NCBI GenBank assembly: GCA_038316385.1 | Contig: JBBQAN010000011.1 | Span: 1 to 64,000 of the forward strand | Source: SZAS-103 sp038316385 | GTDB lineage: Bacteria; Pseudomonadota; Gammaproteobacteria; Xanthomonadales; Xanthomonadaceae | Reading direction: 5' to 3' | Length of the DNA: 64,000 bases | Shown: positions 17,676 to 24,974 of the stretch, piece after piece | Numbering within the stretch: the stretch's first letter is position 1 | Layout of the letters: each line of letters starts with the position of its first letter | Notes under the pieces: model-generated | Seen by the model: only the letters and a program-made list of their open reading frames with translations | Database searches by the model: none | Told to the model about the DNA's origin: nothing | Program-made: the position numbers and the translations under genes

Positions 17676-18026
17676 CTACAGGCGCAGCGTCGAGTACCGG
17701 CCCAGCGCCTCGGCGATATCGGTGCCGTGCGCGACAGTCAGCTTGCGCAAAAGTCCATTGTTGTCGGTTTCGGCCTCGACACCATAGCGGTGGCGCAGAT
17801 TCAAGCTCTCGTTCGATGGCGGCGGCTCGTGAATGGCTTGCTGATCGACCGGACCGTCATCCACGCCATGCCGCAGACCCAACTGGGCGACCCGGGTAGC
17901 ACCGTTGTAACTGTTGTTGTCGAGTTCGACTGTCGCCAGTTGCGCGATCAGGTCAGAGCGTCCCAACCGCTCGCAGGCGATCTGCAATTCGGCGATGAAA
18001 TTCGGCAACAATTCGATCAACTTCAC
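17676..18026 (-). CDS. Hypothetical protein, 116 residues, GTG start
   Basis: This open frame fills the gap between the ABC-F gene and the CPBP protease. It starts with GTG at 18026 (V/M-KLIELLPNFIAELQIACERLG). The first 45 residues look like an amphipathic helical domain. They are followed by TVELDNNSYNGATRVAQLGLR and a polar C-terminal half. I recognise no family. The sequence is protein-like rather than a shadow, because no opposite-strand gene covers it. No clear Shine-Dalgarno is seen. Confidence 0.55.
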   Translation of the reverse strand: MKLIELLPNFIAELQIACERLGRSDLIAQLATVELDNNSYNGATRVAQLGLRHGVDDGPVDQQAIHEPPPSNESLNLRHRYGVEAETDNNGLLRKLTVAHGTDIAEALGRYSTLRL

Positions 18027-18139
18027 GGCATTCTCCGTGGCCAGCCCACTAACACGCCAAGTCTAGCGCGCCGGCACGGGGTCGATGATCCGTCTGTCGG
18101 GCGAATGCTACGCTGCGTCCAGTTGCCCCGAGGCATGCG

Positions 18140-19075
18140 ATGGCCACCGATCCGCACACCGATTCCGCGCCTGCGCAACGATCTTTCTGGCCCTGGGTCG
18201 CGCGCGCGCCGCTGACCCGGATCGTGGTGTTCGTGATGTTGCTGATAGGCATGCTGTATGCGACAAATCACGTTCTGGCCGCGTTCGGGTTTCCCAATCC
18301 CCAGGACAAGCCTTCGGACGGCCAACTGACAGTGATCGCGCTGTGCGACCTGCTGTCGTTCACTTTCGCCTACTGGCTGCTGGTGCGCTGGCTGGAGCAG
18401 CGCAAGGTGGATGAACTCGCCGCGCGCAAGCTGCTGCCCGATACGGCGCTGGGGTTGGCGCTCGGCGCTGGGTTGATGCTGCTGGCGACCGGCCTGTTAT
18501 GGCTGGCCGGCGCGTACCACATCGTGGACACGCAACCCGATGCGCCGTGGATACGCGGACTGCTGGTCGCCGGCGTGCTGCCGGGGGTCACCGAGGAAAT
18601 CGTCAGTCGCGGCGTGGTGTACCGCATCGTCGAGGACGGCATGGGCAGCTGGATAGCGCTCGTGGTGTCGTCGCTGTTCTTCGGTTTTGCGCATGCGATG
18701 AATGCGAATGCCACATTGTGGAGTTGCATCGCGATTGCGATCGAAGCAGGGCTGCTGCTGGGCCTGCTTTATACGGTGACGCGGTCGCTGTACGTGTGCA
18801 TGGGGCTGCATGCGGCCTGGAATTTCGTGCAGGGGCCGGTGCTTGGAATCCCGGTATCGGGCATCGATCAACACGGTTTGCTGGTTTCGACCTTGAACGG
18901 TCCAGTCTGGTTGAGCGGCGGCGCTTTCGGCGCGGAAGCGTCAGTGGTAACCGTGTTGTTGCTGACCACGGCGAGTGGTGCGCTCGCGGTGGTCGCCGTG
19001 CGCCGTGGACTGATCAAGCCGCCGTTTTGGAGAACGCCTGCCCGCAAGCAACAGATGGATGCACCAGGTGACTGA
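18140..19075 (+). CDS. CPBP family intramembrane metalloprotease
   Basis: The 311-residue polytopic membrane protein has about eight hydrophobic segments and the CPBP (Abi/CAAX-protease-like) motifs. Motif 1 is TEEIVSRGVVYR (EExxxR). Motif 2 is FGFAHAMNAN, with a conserved His. Motif 3 is GLHAAWNF, with a His/Asn pair. CPBP members include the Rce1 prenyl-protein protease and bacteriocin self-immunity proteins; the substrate here is unknown. The segment after motif 3 (GIPVSGIDQHGLL, WLSGGAFGAEAS) is shared with the second CPBP protein at 57907-58812, so the two are paralogs. Confidence 0.9.
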   Translation: MATDPHTDSAPAQRSFWPWVARAPLTRIVVFVMLLIGMLYATNHVLAAFGFPNPQDKPSDGQLTVIALCDLLSFTFAYWLLVRWLEQRKVDELAARKLLPDTALGLALGAGLMLLATGLLWLAGAYHIVDTQPDAPWIRGLLVAGVLPGVTEEIVSRGVVYRIVEDGMGSWIALVVSSLFFGFAHAMNANATLWSCIAIAIEAGLLLGLLYTVTRSLYVCMGLHAAWNFVQGPVLGIPVSGIDQHGLLVSTLNGPVWLSGGAFGAEASVVTVLLLTTASGALAVVAVRRGLIKPPFWRTPARKQQMDAPGD

Positions 19076-19109
19076 CTGGAATGACTCAGCTGGATATGTC
19101 TCGAATGAC

Positions 19110-19538
19110 TTAGCTGGAAATGTACTGCTGCAATTGCGCTATTTCGTTCTGTTGCAATTTCAGCAAGGCCTTGACGAGATCGCCGATCGAAACCACGCCG
19201 ATCACGCGGCCGTCTTCGATCACCGCCAGATGTCGGAATCGCCGATCGGTCATCAACCGCATGCACTGTTGCACGGTGGTGTCGGGAGCGACCGTCACCA
19301 CCGGGCTGGACATGATGTCCTGCACCGGCGTCGTTGCCGAGGCACGACCTTTCAGCGCGACCTTGCGCGCGTAATCGCGCTCGGAAACGATGCCGAGCAA
19401 TGAGCCGCCACGCATGACCAGTACCGAGCCGGTGCGGTGTTCGGCCATCAGACCGATCGCGTCGAGCACCATCGCATCCGGCCGGATCGAGATCACACCC
19501 GAGGGTTTGTCTTCAAGGAGATGTCGGACCAATTCCAT
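19110..19538 (-). CDS. CBS-pair domain protein
   Basis: The 142-residue protein consists of two CBS motifs and little else. The first is VSIRPDAMVLDAIGLMAEHRTGSVLVM followed by GIVSERDYARKV. The second is VTVAPDTTVQQCMRLMTDRRFRHLAVIEDGRVIGVVSIGDLVK. CBS pairs bind adenosine nucleotides and sense energy state, but stand-alone proteins rarely have a defined role. It has no obvious operon partner; its 3' end faces the CPBP gene and mtgA lies upstream on the same strand. Confidence 0.92.
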   Translation of the reverse strand: MELVRHLLEDKPSGVISIRPDAMVLDAIGLMAEHRTGSVLVMRGGSLLGIVSERDYARKVALKGRASATTPVQDIMSSPVVTVAPDTTVQQCMRLMTDRRFRHLAVIEDGRVIGVVSIGDLVKALLKLQQNEIAQLQQYISS

Positions 19539-19655
19539 GACGAAGCTCCTGCGTCTTTGCGCATGTGCGCATTCGGATCATAGCGCGCTCGTCGGATATT
19601 TTTTCTGCGGTTGCATTCATGCACCCTGTCGCGAGGCGGGTCGCGCCCTCGTTGT

Positions 19656-20396
19656 TCAGCGCGGCGCTTCGCGCAGATAATCCGGGCCGCCAAGCTGGGT
19701 GATCTGGCGCTGGATCCAGGCCGCGTGTCGCAGCACGTAGGCGTTCGGCTTGGCCGCCGACAAGTGGCGCGGATTCGGCAGCACTGACGCGAGTCGCGCG
19801 CATTGCGCGGGGGTGAGCCGTGCTGCAGTCGTGCCAAACAGGTCGTGCGCGGCAGCATCGGCCCCATAAATGCCATCGCCGAATTCGGCAACATTGACAT
19901 AGACTTCGATGATTCTTCGCTTCGACCACAGATGCTCGATCAGCACCGTGTACCAAGCTTCCAGCCCCTTGCGCACGTAGTTGCGACCGCCCCAGAGGAA
20001 CATGTTCTTGGCGACCTGCTGGCTGATCGTGCTCGCGCCACGCACGCGCTTGCCTTCCCGGTTGCGATCGAGATCCTTTTCGATCGCCTGGAAATCGAAA
20101 CCGTCGTGTTCGGGAAATTTCTGATCCTCGGATGCGACCACCGAGATCGGCAGCCAGCGCGAGATTTCATTTAGCGGCTGCCAGCGGTAATGCAGGCGGA
20201 AATCGTGCTCACCCGCGCGCCAGGCTGCGATCCGGCGCTCGATCATGAATGCGCTGGTCGGCGGATTGATCCAGCGCAGGCTCAGCACCTGCAACATGCT
20301 GATCATCAAGAACAGCAACGGCAGCCACAGGAACAGCCAACGCAGCCAGCGGTTGCGTCGGCGCGGCGCGGAAGCATTCAAACGCGAACCCGCCAC
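19656..20396 (-). CDS. mtgA: Monofunctional biosynthetic peptidoglycan transglycosylase MtgA
   Basis: MtgA polymerises lipid II into glycan strands. The 246-residue protein has a basic N-terminus and one membrane anchor (about residues 18-45). The GT51 domain follows, with the catalytic glutamate in VVASEDQKFPEHDGFD and the conserved RVRGASTISQQVAKNMFLW and EVYVNVAEFGDGIYGADAAAHDLF. There is no transpeptidase domain. The start is GTG at 20396. Confidence 0.95.
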   Translation of the reverse strand: MAGSRLNASAPRRRNRWLRWLFLWLPLLFLMISMLQVLSLRWINPPTSAFMIERRIAAWRAGEHDFRLHYRWQPLNEISRWLPISVVASEDQKFPEHDGFDFQAIEKDLDRNREGKRVRGASTISQQVAKNMFLWGGRNYVRKGLEAWYTVLIEHLWSKRRIIEVYVNVAEFGDGIYGADAAAHDLFGTTAARLTPAQCARLASVLPNPRHLSAAKPNAYVLRHAAWIQRQITQLGGPDYLREAPR

Positions 20397-20547
20397 GTCG
20401 CGGCGTGCGCGCGCAGGGGGTTGATCGAACCGGCGGCCAGACCCATTGTGTGCTGTCGATGCTGCATGCCTGCTTCCTCAAAACCCGCTGTCTCACCAAC
20501 CGGAGCTTACCTTTCTGCGCATTCACGCGGGAGATGATCGAGAACCG

Positions 20548-21507
20548 ATGAGCATTCCATCCACAACCATTTCATCTGCAATCGCCGCAACCGATGACAC
20601 TCTGCTGCGCTTCCTGCTGGATACCTCCGGCGTGCGCGGCGTGCTGGTGCGGCTGACCGACACCTGGACGGCAGTGCGCGAACGCGCCGACTATCCGCCT
20701 GCAGTCGCTGCATGCCTTGGCGAGACGCTGGCCGCGACCGCGCTGATGACTGGCCACGCAAAGATCGATGGCCGTCTGAGCGTGCAATTGCGTGGCGCCG
20801 GCGCGTTGCGCTCATTGTTCGCCGAATGCACGCGCGAGGGAACCATGCGTGGGCTCGCGCACTATTCCGAGCCGCTGCCCGATCCACTCACCCCACGCGC
20901 GTTCGGCGCGGGTTCTCTGCTGGCGATCACAATCGAGAATGTCGCCGTCGGTGGACGCGACGGCACCCGCTATCAGGGCTTGGTCGGACTGGACGCCGAC
21001 ACCGTCGCCGAAGCATTCGAGGGCTACTTCGCGCAATCCGAGCAGCTGCCCACGCGCATGTTGCTGGCGACCGACAGCCGGGTTGCGACCGGTCTGATGC
21101 TGCAAAAACTGCCGGGCCATACCGACGATGCCGATGGCTGGCAGCGTGCAGTCGCACTATTTGAAACGCTCGGCCCCGCGGAATTGCTTGACGTGGCGCC
21201 GCAGAAACTCTTGTATCGGCTGTTCCACGAAGACGGCGTACGCATACTGGATGCACGACCCCTGCGCTTTGGTTGCTCATGCTCGCGCGAACGCGTTGCG
21301 GCGATGCTGCAAAGCCTTGGGCGCGAGGAAGCACTGGCAGCAACCGAACACGCACCTGCGGGTGCCGCACCTGGACAGACGCCTGCCGCAGCCGGGGCCG
21401 AAGTCCGCTGCGAGTTCTGCGGCCACACTTATCGACTGCCCCGGGACGAGGTGGCGGCGCTGTTCGAGCGCCCGCCCGAGGTTCCCGCACCGGACACGCT
21501 TCAGTAG
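20548..21507 (+). CDS. hslO: Redox-regulated chaperone Hsp33
   Basis: Hsp33 is a holdase chaperone switched on by oxidation of a zinc-bound cysteine cluster. Here the C-terminal redox switch is FGCSCSRERV (CxC) and RCEFCGHTYRL (CxxC). An A/P/G-rich insertion of about 20 residues sits between the two halves. The N-terminal domain shows the family segments SGVRGVLVRL and LLAATALMTGHAKIDGRLSVQLRG. The ATG at 20548 is chosen; the upstream extension of the open frame lies in the mtgA promoter region. Confidence 0.95.
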   Translation: MSIPSTTISSAIAATDDTLLRFLLDTSGVRGVLVRLTDTWTAVRERADYPPAVAACLGETLAATALMTGHAKIDGRLSVQLRGAGALRSLFAECTREGTMRGLAHYSEPLPDPLTPRAFGAGSLLAITIENVAVGGRDGTRYQGLVGLDADTVAEAFEGYFAQSEQLPTRMLLATDSRVATGLMLQKLPGHTDDADGWQRAVALFETLGPAELLDVAPQKLLYRLFHEDGVRILDARPLRFGCSCSRERVAAMLQSLGREEALAATEHAPAGAAPGQTPAAAGAEVRCEFCGHTYRLPRDEVAALFERPPEVPAPDTLQ

Positions 21508-21623
21508 CCCGGGTACCTTGTTAAAGATTTGTCAATCTGCTACGGTAAACCCATGCGCCGGGAACCAACCGGAGCAGTTGCCGTCGAAGCGGAATGTGCA
21601 ATTGTCTGCAGGGAAAATCAGCA

Positions 21624-22604
21624 ATGTCGATGCGATTGTCCGCCACTGCCCTGTGCATCGCCCTCGCGGCGATGTCGGCGCATGCGCAGGCCGCTTCGGA
21701 GCACGTGGTCCCCGCTGGCGCAAGCCTGATGACCGATCAGGGCACCAAGGTGCTGCCGGTCTGGAACAACAAGAGCGGCAAGGTCGAAGCGCTGCTGCTG
21801 CTACAACCGGAGCAGCAAGCGAATGGCTCGATGCTGTTCGGTGCTGGCGCGAGCATGAATACGCGACATGGCGCATTGCAAGCCGATATCAGTGCTGACA
21901 GCGGCAACGGTATGGCGCTACTGTGCAACAGCAATACCGGCCTGGTCACACTGGGTTCGCTGGCCGGGCGTTGCCTGTTGACTGCACTGGATTCACCTTC
22001 GCTGTCCTCGTCGCAGCAGGCGCACGATCCTTTTGCGCGCCCGAATCAATCTGGACAGTCCGAGTCGTTGCGCGCTGAAGCCCGTTTCGTGCGTCCTGAA
22101 AGCCTGTTCGAACTCAGCGTCGGTCAAGCCGATCTGAATGGGATCGGCGCCGACTGGCTCTCTCCCACTTCTGGTCTGCTACCGGGCATGAGCATCCTCG
22201 GCGGGCATCTGAGCCAGCAAGACATCTCTGCGCGCGGCCAGATGAACATCGGTGACAATGGCTGGGTCTCGATCGGCGGCACGCTCGCACGTGCGCAGCT
22301 GATTCCGACTGCAGGCCAGGGCCGGGGTGAAACACAACGCTGGAACACCACCAGCGTCGGCGTTGCGGTAGGGCGCGGCAGGCTCAGCGGCGAAGTGATC
22401 GGTCGCGTGGTCGATGCGCCGGGCCACAGTAATTCACTTAGCAGTCTTGGTGTAGGCCTGTCCTGGCAAACGCCGTGGCAGGGCAAGCTCTCGTTTGGCG
22501 CCGAAAAGTCCACCGGCACCAGCCCGCTTGTGCCGGTTTCCAACAAGCCTGCGCAACAGGACGAGGGCACTGTGCCTTACGTCCGTTACCATCAGGATCT
22601 CTGA
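21624..22604 (+). CDS. Exported hypothetical protein, possible outer-membrane beta-barrel
   Basis: The 326-residue product has a clear signal peptide (MSMRLSATALCIALAAMSAHAQ). The mature part alternates polar and hydrophobic residues in short Gly/Ser-rich strands. Examples are GNGMALLCNSNTGLVTLGS, ARGQMNIGDNGWVSIGGTL, TTSVGVAVGRGRLSGEVIG and LGVGLSWQTPWQGKLSFGAE. That pattern suggests an outer-membrane or surface beta protein. Two cysteines (in LLCNS and GRCLL) could form a disulfide. I do not recognise a named family. A plausible RBS (CAGGGAA) lies upstream of the ATG. Confidence 0.75.
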   Translation: MSMRLSATALCIALAAMSAHAQAASEHVVPAGASLMTDQGTKVLPVWNNKSGKVEALLLLQPEQQANGSMLFGAGASMNTRHGALQADISADSGNGMALLCNSNTGLVTLGSLAGRCLLTALDSPSLSSSQQAHDPFARPNQSGQSESLRAEARFVRPESLFELSVGQADLNGIGADWLSPTSGLLPGMSILGGHLSQQDISARGQMNIGDNGWVSIGGTLARAQLIPTAGQGRGETQRWNTTSVGVAVGRGRLSGEVIGRVVDAPGHSNSLSSLGVGLSWQTPWQGKLSFGAEKSTGTSPLVPVSNKPAQQDEGTVPYVRYHQDL

Positions 22605-22686
22605 ATCCTGCGAGCGCGTTGATATGTAGCGTGCTCTGCGCACGGTTCGCATTGACGGATTCGCGCGCAACGCGCCACAAGCAGAA

Positions 22687-23754
22687 TCACGCTCCAACAG
22701 GGTCGGCAATCTGATCCGAAGCGATGGTGATCCGCTTCCATATCTCATCCGACAGAAATCCGATCGACCCCGGCACGCGGATGTTCGGAATCACCGCGAC
22801 ATCGAACAGTTCGCGGATGTCGCCGACCATGCGGATTTCGTGAGGAATGTCGCCGCTCTTGAGGCTCACCACCTGGATCGCGCAGCGCGCCATGACGCCT
22901 TTTTTCTCGAGGTTGTCCTGCAATGCCAGACCACTGAAAGTATTTTCACGCCCGACCGACAGACCGACGACGGCATAGTCGTTGATGAAGCTCAATCCGC
23001 GCAGATAGCCCGGACAGAACGCGACCGGCTCGAAGCGGCCCTTGTCCATGTCCACGAAGCCGAATTCGCCGGTGCCGGAATTGTGCAGCCAGAGTTTGTC
23101 TTGGTGCCAACGCGGCGAATGCGGCATCGACATGCCGGAGCACACCACTTCGCCGCTCGGCACATGCAGCAGCATACCGCCCGCTTCGCGAAAATCGCGC
23201 CAGCCGCTGGAGGCATCGCTTTTGCTGACGCAGGTCACATAGGTCGGTTCGCCGTCCACCATCGCCAGCCCATTGAGATGACAGCGATCTTCCCCCGCAA
23301 GTCGCGAAATGAAGGGCGGCTTCCACAACGGGCGGAAACTGTAGCGTTCATCCACCGTCGCCAGACAGCTATACAAGGTGTTGACGAAGATCGGCATGCC
23401 GGTCTTGTCCACATTGACGTCGTGGATGTCGATATCCCCGGTGGTGTAGGAGATGCGCGGCACGTAATACGCGTCGAATCCCTGATGCAGCTCGCCGGGC
23501 TGCAAGGTGTTCTCGTAGCGATGCAGCTGGAACATCGAACCGACCCACATTGTCTGCTGGCCGACGCACAAGCCCATGCAACGCGGAACCTTGCGGGTGA
23601 AGTAGGAGATGCTGCCGTCCGGACGCACGCCCACCATGAAAAGAATGCCGGTCTGGTAAGTGGAAGCGCAGATCGACGCGTTCTGTTCGTTCAACCACGA
23701 CCCGAACAGGCGGGTGGTGTTGAATTCGAGTCTGGGCTGTTGCATTGCGGGCAT
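22687..23754 (-). CDS. TIGR03032 family protein
   Basis: The 355-residue product matches the conserved family TIGR03032, of unknown function. Family features include FGSWLNEQNASICASTYQTG, PRCMGLCVGQQTMWVGS, YYVPRISYTTGDIDIHDV, VNTLYSCLATVDERYSFRPLW, EDRCHLNGLAMVDG, SMPHSPRWHQDKLWLHNSGTGEFG and CPGYLRGLSF. The repeated W/GG/LW blocks suggest a beta-propeller. No signal peptide is seen. Such genes frequently neighbour TPR and sulfotransferase genes. Here the gene is divergent from a sulfotransferase, with 91 nt between the starts. Confidence 0.85.
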   Translation of the reverse strand: MPAMQQPRLEFNTTRLFGSWLNEQNASICASTYQTGILFMVGVRPDGSISYFTRKVPRCMGLCVGQQTMWVGSMFQLHRYENTLQPGELHQGFDAYYVPRISYTTGDIDIHDVNVDKTGMPIFVNTLYSCLATVDERYSFRPLWKPPFISRLAGEDRCHLNGLAMVDGEPTYVTCVSKSDASSGWRDFREAGGMLLHVPSGEVVCSGMSMPHSPRWHQDKLWLHNSGTGEFGFVDMDKGRFEPVAFCPGYLRGLSFINDYAVVGLSVGRENTFSGLALQDNLEKKGVMARCAIQVVSLKSGDIPHEIRMVGDIRELFDVAVIPNIRVPGSIGFLSDEIWKRITIASDQIADPVGA

Positions 23755-23845
23755 GCGTCACTCTCCGCTGCGAGCGATTGGTCAGGCGCGAAGCCTGTTG
23801 CGTGGCCGTTAGAATACGACACAGCCCAACCACCGAGTATCGCCC

Positions 23846-24682
23846 ATGGGGAACATTGTATGGCTGGCGTCTTACCCGAAATCAGGGAATACGTGGTTGC
23901 GCGCGTTTCTTGCAAACCTGATTGCCGATCGCGCCGAACCTGTGCCGCTCAATGAACTGCAGAACTACTGTGACGACGAATCGTTACCCGAACGCTACGC
24001 CGCCATCGCCGGCAAGCCGGCGAGCGAGCTTGATTTCGGCACAATCGCCCGGCTCCGCCCGCAAGTGCATGCAGCCATCGCCGCCGCACATTCGCGCAGC
24101 GTGTTCGTCAAGACGCATAATCCTGCGGTCTATCCCGAACACGATCCGGTGCACAATCCGGCGGTTACCGCAGCGGCGATCTGCATCGTGCGCAATCCGC
24201 TGGATGTCGTGGTCAGCATGGCTCCTCATTTCGGCCTGAGCATCGATGAGGCGATCGATTTTCTCGGCCACGAGCAGGCTGGTTCGCCGAATGAGGACAT
24301 GTTCATCGGCCAATGGCTGGGATCATGGTCCAGCCATGTCGGCGGATGGGCGGAGCAGAAATTCCACCGCGCCCTGGTGCTGCGTTACGAGGATTTGCTG
24401 GACAAGCCCACCAAGACTTTCGCGAAGGTCGCGAGGCTGGTTGCCCCTGCAGCCGATCTGGGACGCGTGGAGCGCGCCCGCAAACATGCGAGCTTTCGCA
24501 GCCTGGCCCAACTCGAACAACGCGATGGCTTTATCGAACGTTCCAGCAAGGCCGAGCGTTTCTTTCGCAGCGGACGATCCGGGGGGTGGCGGGACGTGCT
24601 GACCCGGGATCAGGCGACGCGCATTGTTGCTCGGCATCGGGCGCAAATGGGTCGCTTCCACTACATTCCGGGCGGCTATTGA
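23846..24682 (+). CDS. Sulfotransferase domain protein
   Basis: The 278-residue cytosolic sulfotransferase is predicted to transfer sulfate from PAPS. The 5'-phosphosulfate-binding loop is YPKSGNTWLR (residues 10-19), and the 3'-phosphate site is IVRNPLDVVVS (about 114-124). A C-terminal GXXGXXK-like region is represented by RSGRSGGWRDVLT. The acceptor is unknown. It is divergent from the TIGR03032 gene and is followed by a T6 run (24686-24692) and then the regulatory region of the TonB receptor. Confidence 0.9.
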   Translation: MGNIVWLASYPKSGNTWLRAFLANLIADRAEPVPLNELQNYCDDESLPERYAAIAGKPASELDFGTIARLRPQVHAAIAAAHSRSVFVKTHNPAVYPEHDPVHNPAVTAAAICIVRNPLDVVVSMAPHFGLSIDEAIDFLGHEQAGSPNEDMFIGQWLGSWSSHVGGWAEQKFHRALVLRYEDLLDKPTKTFAKVARLVAPAADLGRVERARKHASFRSLAQLEQRDGFIERSSKAERFFRSGRSGGWRDVLTRDQATRIVARHRAQMGRFHYIPGGY

Positions 24683-24853
24683 CGGTTTTTTACCCTTCGG
24701 AACCGGTCGCTCTGTCCAAAAGGGCGCCAGCGAGCCCCATTCAATGATTTGCAGCAAGCCATGCAGCTGATGTAATTGGTTGATTTAACAGAATATATTG
24801 AGTTTTTCACGATGCCGCCCTTGAATCTCTCAAACAAATCCATGACACTTCGT

Positions 24854-24898
24854 TAACGGGACTTTAATTCTTCTGAAAAACCCGTTAGTATCCCGTTA
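24854..24898 (+). promoter_or_regulatory. Three CCCGTTA boxes upstream of the TonB-dependent receptor
   Basis: In the 292-nt gap before the receptor gene the heptamer CCCGTTA occurs three times. It is inverted at 24854-24860 (TAACGGG) and direct at 24881-24887 and 24892-24898. The two direct copies are 11 bp apart, one helical turn. An AT-rich stretch (GACTTTAATTCTTCTG) lies between the inverted and direct copies. The boxes sit about 75-120 nt upstream of the start codon. I infer a regulator-binding site; the regulator is not identified. Confidence 0.45.
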
Positions 24899-24974
24899 CC
24901 CCGTCGGTGGACGAGCTCGTAGGTTCGGTCTGGGGTTCATCCCGAGCATTCATTTTTTCCCTGGAGAAAGAGTC

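Noticed and set aside
24683..24974. RiPP-type precursor peptide near the sulfotransferases
   Set aside because: I looked for short frames with a ribosome-binding site and acidic/tyrosine-containing cores in the gaps at 24.7-25.0, 28.0-28.1 and 30.6 kb. None was convincing.
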